NCBI GenBank assembly: GCA_002104905.1
Contig: MCFE01000695.1
Coordinates: forward strand, 1-44,413
DNA from: Basidiobolus meristosporus CBS 931.73
Taxonomy: Eukaryota; Basidiobolomycota; Basidiobolomycetes; Basidiobolales; Basidiobolaceae
Direction of reading: 5' to 3'
DNA: 44,413 nt
The notes below the pieces were generated by a model. It worked only from the letters and a program-made list of their open reading frames with translations. It did not search any database and was not told the origin of the DNA. Shown here one piece after another: positions 12,883 through 24,059 of this stretch. The first letter of the stretch is position 1. Each line of letters begins with the position of its first letter. The position numbers and the translations under genes are program-made.

Positions 12883-13380
12883 TCTCTGCTACGCTCAATA
12901 AACCTGAAAAAACCAGTTTCGTTTTTTCTCGACCACCATCCAACCTCCATAGAACTCTTTAATCAATTTGTGGTACATTGGCGGGAAGGCCTGAATCTTC
13001 GATGGAAGTGGGTTTCACTGGCCCTGTTGGGACGCCCATTGGAGGCAACCCACTCCCGGCACAAGCAATAGTGGATGGGCTTAGGCTTAGCGTGGCCTCC
13101 TCTTGAAGGGCGCTTAGCCATGATGCATGGCGTGTTGATTTCCAGGTAGTGCAGCATTCCATCATCTTCCATTTGGCCAAATATTTCCGTAGATCATTCT
13201 TGGTCACGAAATCTTGTGACCCGCATCTCAATATTTTTTTAGACATCCAAGCTGCCATGCTATTTTTTTTCCTTTTTCTCTCTTGCTCTTAAATCCCCAG
13301 CATATTAAGCCGATTTACTCTTTAACCTCGAACGCGTATCGTCATTACATAACTTGTCGTGTAGCACTTTACCTAACAAC
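12883..13380. other. intergenic, eL38 3' end and TFIIS upstream region
   Basis: About 500 bases. A minus-strand frame of 99 codons (13258-12959) is present, with a Cys/His/Arg-rich alternative frame inside it. It shows no family I can name, and I do not call it a gene. Poly(T) and pyrimidine-rich tracts at about 13260-13290 precede the TFIIS start. Confidence 0.4.
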
Positions 13381-14895
13381 ATGGGATTATTTGATGAAGT
13401 TTTGGGACTTAAGAAGGACCTGAAGAAGGCCATGGAGACCTCCAAGTTCTCGGTGAGCTTCGCAATCTAGACACTTTCTCTTTGTATTCTCTACCATACA
13501 CTTTGATTGGCCCCTGTTTCCCCACTGCCTTTGGTTGAAGTGCTCGTTCGGCTGGATTGCCACGGAGCTTCAGTCTGCTTGCCCATAGGCACTCTTCGAC
13601 CTTCCCCACGCCTTTCTGGTTTCCAGCCCCAAGCTACGCGACGCTGTGTGTGTGCTTAGCCTAAGCGGGGGTTGTGTGGTAGTAGAATACAAGAGAAATC
13701 TCGTTTAGTTTGCCCGTACTTACACCTTTTCTTGTACGTCGTGACTAACCCTACCCCTCCCCGTTGGTGGGCTATTTCTTGAACAGACCGCCATCGATGT
13801 TTTGAACAAGCTGCGCCAGATCCCGGCCAACGAGGACCTGTTAAAGGTTTTTCCTATCACCCGGTATCTTTGGACGAACACGTCAGTTCTAACGGTTTCC
13901 CTCGGGCTTTCTTTTTTTTTTAGAAAACCGAGGTTGGTTTGTTTGTGGGAAAACTTAGAAGTAACCCAAGTGCTGACGTTGCTAAAGCAGCTAAGGAGGT
14001 TGTGAAGAAGTGGAAGGATGATGTTGTAAATAAGAGCAAACAGGAAAAATCCTCCAAACCTTCCTCACCTGTCCACAAAAGACCCGTGGAGGAGAAGCCA
14101 AAGAGTGAGTATTTGCGTAACCCTGGTTTGGGCTCGACCGTTTCTAACTGAAGGATGGTCTTCTAGTTATCACCAAACCTGCTGCCTCCACCCCAACTTC
14201 CCAAAGATCTGCTAGTCCCAAAACTCCCAAGGATGATAAGGAAAGAACGGTGGCCACTGATAGAGTCACTCTCAAGTCCACCGGAAACAAGGCTAGAGAC
14301 AAGTGTGCTGAGATGATTTACGCCGCGCTTGCCACCAACAGCGATGCCGGTGGGTGTTCCTTCTTGGGTTTGGCTCGTTGTAATCTGACTGACATTCTAT
14401 TCCATTGCCAGACTCCGAAATTATCAGCGCCAAGGCCACCAACATCGAAAAGAACGTGTTCGGGGACTTCGAAGCGGTCGATTCCAAGTACAAGGCGAAG
14501 ATGAGATCTCTTTACTTGAACTTGAAGGACCGGAACAATCCAAGCTTGAGAGCAAGCGTTTTGGCTGGGGAGATTTCCGTCGAGAGGTTGTGTACCATGT
14601 CCACTGCAGATATGGCCTCGGAGGAGAGAAAGGCCCAAGACCGCGCGATCCAAGAGGAGAACCTCTTCAAAGCCCGCGGCGCGGGTCCTACTGCTGCCGA
14701 AACAGACGCTTTCAGATGTGGCAAGTGTGGTGGAAGAAAGTGCACCTACTTCCAAATGCAAACCAGATCTGCCGATGAACCTATGACTACATTTGTCACT
14801 TGCACAATATGTCAAAACAAGTGGAAGGTAACCCTCATTCTATTGCACGTGTCCTAAGGGTTTTGTTTAACATTGTTGTTGTGTAGTTCTGCTAA
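13381..14895 (+). CDS. DST1: transcription elongation factor TFIIS
   Basis: Rescues backtracked RNA polymerase II by stimulating its intrinsic transcript cleavage. Six exons: 13381-13452, 13787-13846, 13924-14104, 14167-14349, 14412-14827 and 14887-14895, giving 306 residues (yeast Dst1 has 309). The N-terminal LW domain (residues about 1-80) includes LNKLRQIPANEDLLKKTEVG and VVKKWK. A Ser/Pro/Lys linker follows, then the Pol II-binding central domain (about 130-250). The C-terminal zinc ribbon has FRCGKCGGRKC and CTICQNKWKFC. The acidic hairpin RSADEP carries the catalytic Asp-Glu pair. The last exon encodes only Phe-Cys-stop, completing the conserved WKFC terminus. The first intron (334 nt) is much longer than the others. 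Confidence 0.96.
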
Positions 14896-15201
14896 GCCTG
14901 AGCCAATTGGGTTACTTGTGACCATCTTGATGAACCGTTGCCCCCTCCCCCCAAAACCATTGATTTACTGGCTATTATCGTAACGAATAGTCGGCTTATA
15001 GAAAGTGCCGAGAATCATAGCTGAACTTGGTTTTCAGAAGAAACTTTGGCTTTGTTTATACTTTGTGATACTCCTCTACTTTATTACTCTCGGTAAAATA
15101 AATCTTCACGAACATTGGGAATAATAGAGTAGGGAAACCATTTCATTAGTGCACAGAGAGGCGATCAAAATTGATGAATGGAGTCAAGACATTGGGAACA
15201 G
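14896..15201. other. intergenic between convergent genes
   Basis: Three-prime ends of TFIIS (plus strand) and the universal stress protein gene (minus strand) face each other here. An AATAAA-like motif on the plus strand (about 15097) could serve TFIIS. Nothing else was seen. Confidence 0.4.
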
Positions 15202-15720
15202 TCAGCGTCTCTCCTCCTTGACAATAATCAATGGCATGGTCAAGTGGTGTGCGCAGTAGTCGCTAACACTCCCCAGCAGGGCCCGTTTAATGGTGCCCAG
15301 GCCACGAGACCCCATAATAACCAAGTCCGCCTTCACCTCAACGGATTTGCGCAGGATCTCATCTCTGGCATCGCCGCGCATCGCAAAGGCCTGGCTGAGG
15401 ATGTTCCTCTGTTTTAACAGTCGGGTGAACTCGATGAGTAGCTTGTGACTGCCATCGCGATATTGGTCTTCGACCGTGGTTGCGTAGCCGCCCATCTCTA
15501 CATAGCTGGTAGCGAAGTTGCCGCTGCTGGCATACAACGGACGCACATGAATGAGCACCACCATGTCGGTCTCTGGTCTCAGGAAATTTTCGATGGACCA
15601 GTTGATCGCGTATTTGCTGCTCGAAGACTCGTCTACCGGGATGAGAACTACACGGTTGGTTCTGGCGGTGTGTTCATCTTGGTGAACTATATGATCATCA
15701 GCGGCTGGGTCCGAGCTCAT
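15202..15720 (-). CDS. universal stress protein, UspA family
   Basis: Small alpha/beta nucleotide-binding protein of the Usp/HUP superfamily, probably cytosolic. It is 172 residues from the ATG at 15720. I prefer this start because the 24 residues added by the next upstream ATG (15792) are not family-like, and the Usp domain begins about 20 residues after the chosen start. The domain opens with TNRVVLIPVDESSSSKYAIN and ends MPLIIVKEERR. The ATP-binding pattern G-2x-G-9x-G-S is complete (GSRGLGTIKRALLGSVSDY), so this is an ATP-binding Usp. Asp in VPVDES-type context at the first strand is kept. The physiological role cannot be read from sequence. It uses TGA as stop, showing that TGA is a normal stop codon here. 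Confidence 0.93.
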   Translation of the reverse strand: MSSDPAADDHIVHQDEHTARTNRVVLIPVDESSSSKYAINWSIENFLRPETDMVVLIHVRPLYASSGNFATSYVEMGGYATTVEDQYRDGSHKLLIEFTRLLKQRNILSQAFAMRGDARDEILRKSVEVKADLVIMGSRGLGTIKRALLGSVSDYCAHHLTMPLIIVKEERR

Positions 15721-16245
15721 CAGGAACGGTCGAGTAAAATGGACTCCTATGTGCGTGTAGAGGCGTGCCTTTATCCCAATTTGGCCAGACAAGTGGATTG
15801 CAATTGGATTTGACAGAAGTATCCTGCGTTGCGATGGTGCCTATGGCAACAGCTGGATGAACATTTATCACCTCCAGCCCTTGAGTGGCTCTCACAGCGA
15901 TTTGCGAACACATTCAGATCCCAATCACTAGCGATCGAGAGCCGATTCCTGGCAAGCGCATGTTTCTGAGGGAGCAGCGTCGTTGCCCTCTGTGGTAGGC
16001 CACAATTCGCCTAGTGATTTCCAAGGGGTATGGCTGCGCAATCATGCGCGAGGGCTGATGATGGTTGGTCCGGTTTGTTCCTGATGAGGGGTAGACAAAC
16101 GGGCTTCGCATAGATGTGCATGTTGACCAAAAATAGATCTGTTTATTATACATTCAATGGAGGTCCAGTTACTCCACTGGACACGCCGTGAAGGTGGTGG
16201 TGAAGAATTTTGAAAACATAATTAGACAATTAGTGTAGTGCATGG
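15721..16245. other. intergenic, no gene seen
   Basis: About 525 bases between two minus-strand genes, holding the universal stress protein upstream region and the dehydrogenase 3' end. Open frames are short and show no domain. Confidence 0.4.
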
Positions 16246-17938
16246 TTACATCTTGGCGCCGAACGCCTTGGCCACCTTGAGGCTTTGTCTCATTCCCAGG
16301 TCAAGCATGATCTCCTCGGAGCCGCCTGGGATAGCATATGCTCGCACTTCACGGTACAGGCGCTCAATCTTTTCGCCTTGACCACCGCGGCTGTATGCAA
16401 GGCCGCCGAAAATTTGTGCAGCCTCGCGCGCGCAAAACTCGAATGTTTGTGTACTCTGGGCCTTGAGAAGGGCAATGGGGCCGCCAAGAGCAACCATCTG
16501 CATATCCTTGGGCATCTCCCGGGTCATGTTGATCAAGGACTCCATCCATGCGTGAACCGCCTCGATCTTTCCGGCCATTCTGGCACATTTGTCGCGGATC
16601 ACTGGGTGGTCGATGAGTTTCTTACCGAAGGTCTTGCGCTTGTTCGCGTATTTGATGGACTCTTCCAGACAAACACGGGAGAATCTGGATGCTTGGATGG
16701 CGATGCCCATCCGTTCGTGGTTGAAATTGTACATGATATACTTGAATCCCTTGTTTTCCTTCCCGATGAGGTGACTCTTGGGAACCTTGACATCCTCAAA
16801 GGTTATGTACGAGGTGCCGGAGCTCCAGACTCCAGAGCAGAGCATTTGTCTAGTGGTGACACCTGGCATTGAGCGCTCGATAAGCAGCAATGATACTCCC
16901 CCCATCCCCTCGCCGCCAGTTCTAACCGCAACGGTGAAGTAGTCAGCCCAGACTCCGTTTGTGATCCACTTCTTCTCGCCGTTGACGATGTAGTGCTCAC
17001 CGTCGTCGCTTAGCTTGGCCTCGCAACGGATGCTCGCCACATCACTGCCGGCATAGGGTTCGGTAATTGCAAGGCAAATGAACTTCTCTCCGGCCAAGCA
17101 GCCTGGTGCTACCCTACGCTTCAGCTCATCGGAGGCAAAGTTCAGGATAGGTGGAAGGCCAATGCCCAAGCCGCCCATGATGCCCCAGAGGACCCCGCCA
17201 CTGCCACATCTGGCCATCTCATCACAGATAATGAACTCGTGGAATGCATCAAACTCCTCTGGACTGACGTCGCCGATGATGTTCTTTGTGCAGGCAAACT
17301 CACTTGGGTAAGGGTGGCCAACCACGCCGCCAAGAATCCCTGCTTTGGCAAGCTTCGTGTACAGCTCCTTGGGAATGGATTTTGCCTCATCCCATTCATG
17401 GGCGAAGGGCATGATCTCCTTGTCAACAAACTCGCGAACCGCTGCTCTGAGGCGCTTGTGACTGTCGTTGTAGTAGGGACTGGGCGAATAGTACCAGGAA
17501 GGATCGCCGAAGGGAACCAGCTCACCGAAGTACTCCGGATTCATTTCGGTGGAGGCGGCAGGCTTCTTGGTGCCGGAAGCCTCACCAATGCTCCCGACAA
17601 GAAGCTTGGGGCCCCACTGGTCAAGGATGGCCTTGTTGTGGAAGTTGTCGAACTGCTTGGAGGCATCGGTGCCCGCCACACGGATTAGAACCTAATGAGA
17701 AGCATGTCAGCGTCAACATCCAGCTTGTGGAGACACCTGGGCTGCAGATACCTTCTTGCCACCGGGGTGCTCGCCCAGGAATTTGCTAACGTCATAAACC
17801 TGCAAAAGACGCGGGGAATCAGTACTGTGCACGGGATGATCGGATGCAGCTGTGCTGTACCTGGCCATGGACAATGATCCAGCAGTCATTCTCACTGTTA
17901 TGCTTCTGAACCTCCTGAATGGTGAAGGATTTGCTCAT
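16246..17938 (-). CDS. cytochrome b5-acyl-CoA dehydrogenase fusion
   Basis: Flavoenzyme that introduces a trans-2 double bond into acyl-CoA in beta-oxidation, fused to a heme domain that could take or pass electrons. Exons 17938-17861, 17799-17752 and 17691-16246, introns of 61 and 60 nt, 523 residues. The cytochrome b5 domain (residues about 1-75) has SENDCWIIVHGQVYDVSKF, the heme-ligand HPGG and the second histidine in FDNFHNKA. The dehydrogenase part (about 120-523) has CLAITEPYAGSDVASIRCEA, GEKKWITNG, NHERMGIA and IFGGLAYSRGGQGEKIERLY, then RAYAIPGGSEEIMLD near the end. No mitochondrial presequence is seen. The C-terminus GAKM fits the type 1 peroxisomal signal (small-basic-Leu/Met), so peroxisomal location is likely. 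The fusion is known in fungi; the natural acyl chain length is unknown. Confidence 0.95.
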
Positions 17939-20333
17939 GTTGGCTATAGTTGATGAGTGGGGTGGCAGGGTGGAAGAGATGGAATTAGTTGCTTGACCAG
18001 GGAAGGTCAGGCCGGATTAAATATAGCGTCATGAATTAACTGGCTGGAATTGCTACCTCACGTGAAGAACTGGGCATTCGTTCGGTATCATAGGGTGTGT
18101 GTGGAATTGTTGTGGGGAACCGAAGCATTTCACGTGAGGATCATACTAATCGATCAAGAGTTCTCAGGGCATTAACTGACAGAGCAACAATCGATGGGAA
18201 TATATTGGTAGGCTTTCAGGTGGACAGCCATCAGTCCAAAACAATCACGGTGACAGCGTGGAGTATTACGAGGGGTGAGATCCAGGCGAGCCTGTCATAT
18301 ATCTGAGCTACAATGGTGGAAATCGCTGGCATGATGGGACGTAAGCTTTCGACTGTCACGAAGTGTTGCTGAGGAGACATATGGGCCGCGGTTGGTCGTG
18401 TTGGTGCAGCATGGTGTTCTTCCCTCTGACCAGTGTCGAAGAGAAGTCGCCCCGCTGCCTCATGATCGTATTGCTGCCAAGTCGGACGAAAGCCATGTCC
18501 ACCGTATGCCAGCGGAGATGACCATTACTAATGGTCATTGTCGGTGGTGACCGCACATCCGGTTAGTGAGAGGGTTCATTGAGAGGGGTGAGTTCAGTAG
18601 TGCTAGGTTGCTGTGTAGCCAATCAATACCCAGAGCCTGAATCATATGAAAATCAGTGAGATTGGAACGCTGCAACGGATTAGAGTTGCGTCACAGCTGC
18701 CCTTATTACGCTTATTGGCCTAATCATGTGTTGTGTTTGTTTCCTGATGAAAATCGTTAGAGCACGCTTGAAGGTCACCGGGACACTCATTAGGCTGACC
18801 ATTTAAGCTGACTAAACAGAAACCAGGTGTCTTAAATCTCAGGCAATTAATGGATCACATCGTGATTGATGGTATTGCTGTCCAATAATCCTAGATCAGG
18901 CCAATCATCTGGAGATGCGTATTTCATGATACAAATACCCAAATCACCTTACAACACACTCTATGTCCAGACTTAACACAGATCAACCGCTGAATGCCCC
19001 GATTCCCATCAATGTTCGGTTGTTTGGGAAATAAGCAAGCAAGAATCGCTGTGCCGCACATTGGTGTTTCGAGCGTAGAGGCACGTTGTGCCTGTTTTTG
19101 CAGGGTCATGTGTTATACCCAGAATTTGGTAGAAGCCATTAAGGTTGCCATCAATGAATCGATCATGGTGGAAACCTACAAAGATTCTTTTTTTTTGTAT
19201 TAGACACTTCGATTATTGTATAGTGTAGTTTTTCCATTCATATCCCGGCCAACCTATGTGGCCGATACTTTTCAGTGACTCTATATGGCTTCATTGAACT
19301 AGTCAATTTGTGATGCAGAGCTCAAATGCAGCGATTAATACTTGGTGTTACAAACTACCATGTAACCAAATGTACCAAAGGTAGCATGGCCAGCAAATTA
19401 AATGGCTTGTTGCAGATACTGCTTGTTGCAAACAATTAGTTTGACTCATGGCCATTTGATATCATACTTTTTTCAACATCTGACTGATACTATATACATG
19501 CTTCTTCCCATAAGCTTCTTTGCTCTATAAACTTCCATACTTTGACTCCATCTTCTAAATGAAATGGGAACATTGGAAGAGAATCGGAATATTTAGGTGT
19601 AACTGCAAAATCCATAATATATGGCGCATGATTGCTTTGCCAAGACCATATAAATGTGATATTTGCACATTTATGTTCAATGAATCATTATACAAAAGCT
19701 ACATAATCTACTTATCCTTGAAATCAGTTCTCATATTTCCAACGATTCTACAACAGAAGCAACTCTAGTGGAAAAACCTTAGCCTGTCAAATCAGTAACA
19801 AAACTATCAGTACTTGGAGCTCTCTGAAAGCCTGTATTCCCCTGTAAAATGCATGGTAGACAGCTTGACACCTGTAATACTAATTGTAGCAAGATTCTAG
19901 GCAGTGCCAAAAGCAATCTTGTCAGCTAAAAAGTCCCAAAAGTAGTGTGCATAATTTGAGCACTCTTGTATGAGCTCAAATATCCTGATTACTTCCAGGT
20001 CTTGACTAATTTAAGGAGCAAGACAACTAAATCTTGAGTGAATAAGCAATAAATTTGCCACAGGCTAAATAAAGCTTTATGACATATAAACAGCTTAGAT
20101 GCTAAATATTTGCAACACCAATTTTAAATGAAAGCAAATCCACTAGATGATTCCAATGCTGGAAATCCAATGGTACAATATCATGGAACTAGCAAGGACA
20201 CCATATTCTGGCACTTGATATTACATGAATGTATTGTGTGATTGTCTATGAAGCCACAAGATATGTTCTATAGGCTTTTATTACCTCTTGGATGCTCATA
20301 ATACTAAGGGACTTCCCTGACACATGCCCATAC
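17939..20333. other. long intergenic stretch, no gene recognised
   Basis: About 2.4 kb upstream of the dehydrogenase gene. It grows AT-rich from about 19,100 onward. Short open frames have no recognisable content. The AT-rich part next to the solo LTR may be decayed mobile-element sequence, but I cannot assign it. Confidence 0.45.
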
Positions 20334-20681
20334 TGTTATAAATTTTGCAATTACACCTAAATATTAACCTAACTTGATTACTTTGATAAAATATCTACTG
20401 ATTTAGAGAATTCTGACCCAATTCTTTGATGGGACTTACTCAGAATATTCTTGCCAAAGTATCAGGCACTCGGATTGTACTACATGTTGAAGTAGTCCAA
20501 ACACCTCCATGCTTTACACAAATGCTTCTGTGACCTTCCTAAGTATATTCCACCTATTTGTATTGCCAAGGCCTTGTCAAAGTAAAAACACTACTTTTAC
20601 AATCAATAAATCATTAAGTGAAAACCACATAATCTGCTTGTCCTCCCAATCCCTGTGATATCTCCCAAAACTCTAACAGCA
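20334..20681 (+). mobile_element. old solo LTR of the copia element
   Basis: These 348 bases align along their full length with the 349-bp LTR of the copia element at 29195-33881, but in opposite orientation and with many substitutions (I estimate roughly 75-80% identity). It begins TGTTATAAATTTTG and ends CTAACAGCA. It keeps the block ACAATCAATAAATCATTAAG and the following CACATAATC almost unchanged. No primer-binding site follows it and no polypurine tract precedes it, so it is a solo LTR left by recombination. I found no target duplication, which fits its age. Confidence 0.85.
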
Positions 20682-22181
20682 GATGTTTCATTGGCAAACC
20701 ACTGATCAAAAGTAGAATAGCTATTAGAATTTCTAAAGCATTTTCAGTAACTCCTGAAGCAGTGTAATACAATCCACTTTATTTACCCAAAAGATAACTA
20801 TAGAGTGAATGAGGCAAGACTCTCGGGAATGTCCAGAGACTGCTGCTAATGCATTCTTGGCAAACAATCCAATAGAAAGATTTAGGGGAGAACCTGTGAG
20901 CATATTAGTAAATCACAGAATATCTTGATCTGTACGCATGTCAGCATATCAGTTAAGGAGCTGGTAGGAGAGTTATCACACCAAAGACATTACTACCAAA
21001 CCTAGGAGACAACGTCCTGGACTACAATTGATGATCAGGAATGTTCAGTGCACAACCCACATATTAATTTGAGATAATTGATATAAGGTCGGAAATACTT
21101 GGGATTGTATAAGTATTTTGCATGTTAAATCCAAAAACCTCAATAAAACCTCTCCAAATATTCTGCTTCAGGTGATTTGGGGTTTCCAATGCACCGGGAT
21201 TGTAGACAGTCTTGGTCTAGGGAGTAACAGCCATGCTTGTTCCTTGAATGGGGATTCAATATCGCAATACATATTTACGACAAAGCAAACATCGGGATTA
21301 AAGCAGCATCATCCCGGGAATCCTTGACACGTATGATAAGTGGAAAGAAATGGCCACACCCGCCAAACCATTGGCTTTTCTCATGTGATACAACAAATTG
21401 AGTGTCAAGGGAAACAACCACCGTACGTAATTGTATTTTCACGTTGTATTGGTTCCTGGCTGTTAGATCTCAGCTAAATACCGTACGAGAGTATGGATAT
21501 TCAAAATATCTTCAGATTTTTGTTGTTAGATATAGGGCGACTGGACATGGTTGCTGATTATTTTATCAAACACTTATATACTAGATGCTATACACACCTG
21601 GGAGGACTAGTGTTGAATTGATGCGACGAGTAGCGCCGATGTTACCATACGTTTGCTTAGTCAATCTTCCCTGTAGGATTGAGTATGCGCACTTTGACAT
21701 TTAGCGACATTCTCATGGTTTGGTGAACAAGTCCTTCGGTTTGACATGTCAACTTGCAAAAAGGTTCCATGCGATATATCAATGTGTGATCCTGGCATCT
21801 AAAGGATGCTCTAGATCAGAGTTGTAGCTGTAATTTTGTCAACAAAGAACATTCTCGCTCATCATTTAGTTCATTGATTCGTGCTTATCTGCCCAATATG
21901 GGCCCGGTTCTTACTTCGCTATCTTCCCAATATGGATACGATTCTGATTTTGTAAAGGCAACTCATTCTTATCTGCTTAGTGCAAGCTTTATTTTTCATT
22001 CGTTATCTTCCTGATTTGGATGGAGTTTGTTCGTATCTTCCCAATGTAAGCATAGCGCAGATATCCTCTACTTCCTGGTTTGGTCGTCTAAACATAGATC
22101 GCAAGGGTAAAATTTTGTCGATTGAGGGGAACTATAAAGGCGTTCGGTTTTCCATGTTGAATTTTTCCTACGAACAATCTA
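20682..22181. other. intergenic, MFS upstream region
   Basis: About 1.5 kb without a recognised gene. The last 300 bases hold repeated TATCTTCCCAATATGG-like words (see separate entry) upstream of the transporter. The rest shows nothing definite. Confidence 0.4.
21888..22045 (+). promoter_or_regulatory. repeated CCAAT-containing words upstream of MFS gene
   Basis: Four variants of (T)ATCTTCCCAATATGGAT occur at about 21888, 21919, 22004 and 22033. Three contain CCCAAT. The spacing places them 140-295 bases upstream of the MFS start codon. CCAAT is the core bound by the fungal HAP/CBF complex; whether these are real sites is inference from repetition alone. Confidence 0.35.
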
Positions 22182-23789
22182 ATGTCGTTGCCAAGCACCG
22201 CCCATATCGTAATCAATAAACCCATCGGCAGCTCCCTCGAGCAACAGCCTCAAAAAGAGCTGCCAATCACCGAGACAGTTGCAGAAGTGCCTTATTCTGT
22301 ATTCTCTCGTAACAAGAAGCTGACTATCGTTTTGATTTGCTGTTTCACCGGTATTATGTCGCCACTGTCTAGCAACATATACTTTCCTGCATTGGATACC
22401 ATTCAAAAGGTATGTTTACAGCTAGCAGCAAGGGAGGAATGTTCTTGTTCTAATCATTGCCCATAACAGGATATGAACACCACGACAGAACTTGTCAACT
22501 TGACAGTGACTGTCTACATGATCTTTCAGGGATTGTCTCCTTCCCTGTGGGGATCATTGGCTGATATTTGGGGACGTCGTCCCGTCTATCTAGCCACCCT
22601 CTTGGTCTATGTAGGGTCTTGTGTTGGTCTAGGACTAACTCCCAATTTTACTGCGTTGCTGATTCTTCGGATGTTGCAAGCATGCGGCTCCAGTTCAGTG
22701 ATTGCTATTGGGGCAGGTGTAGTGGGTGACATTGCTGCACCTTCAGAGCGGGGTGGCTACTTTGGGATTTTCTCCCTGGGCCAAATGCTAGGATTAGTTA
22801 TTGGCCCCGTGCTTGGTGGCATCATCGCAGAATATCTAACATGGCGGTGGATATTCTGGATCCTACTCATCATCGGTGCATGCTTTCTTGCAAGCATCTT
22901 CTTCTTGCTTCCCGAGACTCTTCGTAGTCTTGTGGGAAATGGTTCAGGATACGCTAACCCTACGCCTGCTCAATGGTGGCAACGCCGTAAGGCAAAGAAA
23001 TGTAGCCATCTACAAATTGACGGGGATGGGAAGAAGAGTAAGAGCAGATTTCTTCAAATCCCCAATCTGAGTCAGCCATTCTTGTTTCTGCTAGAAAAAG
23101 ATGTGATTGTTGCCTTGATTTATAATGGCATTCATTATGCCACTTACTATTGCTATCTGACATCAACCACTAGTCAATTTACGAAAATTTATAGTTTAAG
23201 TGAAATTCACATTGGCCTATGCTTCCTGTGTCAGGGTGTGGGCTGCATCCTGGGTAGCTACTTCCAGGGCAAATTACTTGACCACAACTTCAAGACTACT
23301 GCTATCAAGTCTGGCTTTGGTGAGGCCAGACGTGGCAATTTGCCTCCCAACTTTCCAATTTTTCGCGCTCGCCTGCGTTCATTGTGGATCAATGTAATCC
23401 CAATTCAAGTAATCACTTTACTATACGGGTGGATGCTTCACATCCGTGCTCCTTTGGCTGTAGTGTTGATGCTGCAGTTCTTCATGGGTGCTGCTAGCAC
23501 GTCTATGATGAATGTCTTCCAGACATTGGTGGTAGATTTGTTTCCTAGCAAAAGCGCCAGTATTACAGCTACAAATAATTTTGTACGCTGTCTATTGGGT
23601 GCAACAGCTACTGTTACTATTGAGCCCGGTATTCGAGGCGTTGGTGTGGGTTGGATTTTCACTATTGTGGGCTTGATATGTATTGTCTCCAATTTGCTCA
23701 TAATTGTACTACTCAAGTTTGGCAATCAGTGGAGACAAGAGCGGATGGCAAGACTAGCAAAGCAAGTAGACAGGGATGCTCAAAGCTAG
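22182..23789 (+). CDS. MFS transporter, DHA1 drug:H+ antiporter type
   Basis: Twelve-helix proton-coupled exporter of the major facilitator superfamily. Exons 22182-22409 and 22470-23789 with a 60-nt intron (GTATGT...AACAG), 515 residues. Motif A lies between helices 2 and 3 (WGSLADIWGRRPVYL). ILRMLQACGSSSVIAIGAG matches motif B. The antiporter motif C is LGQMLGLVIGPVLGG. A charged central loop (residues about 240-275, WWQRRKAKKCSHLQIDGDGK) separates the two halves. The closest known groups are fungal Tpo/Qdr-like polyamine, drug or organic-acid exporters. The substrate cannot be decided. The repeated CCAAT words upstream may regulate it. The adjacent gene downstream is a decayed glycosidase, so there is no metabolic cluster to suggest a role. 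Confidence 0.93.
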
Positions 23790-24059
23790 ATAATGCAAGC
23801 CCATAGACTTATGTATTCTTTTAGTATAGATCTGTATATTTTGACATAGACATCTCAATGTACTGACAACTAGGAATAATAAATGTAATTGCATTTCGCA
23901 GAGCTCACTCAGTTGAAACCAGAACCTTTACACCAACGTAATTAAATCTTTCCCATGAATACCCATGAAACATCGCATACTTGGAGTTCATTTTATATTC
24001 TGGTGGTATTATGCTGGTGTTTTTCTTCAATTTGTTAGCTGTAAATTATTGTTGAAGCA

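Noticed and set aside
12959-13258. 99-codon minus-strand ORF between eL38 and TFIIS
   Set aside because: No domain is recognisable. Cys/His spacing in an overlapping frame vaguely recalls transposon zinc motifs, but too little is left to support a gene.
16285-16872. 195-codon ORF antisense to the acyl-CoA dehydrogenase
   Set aside because: Shadow of the dehydrogenase reading frame; no independent support.
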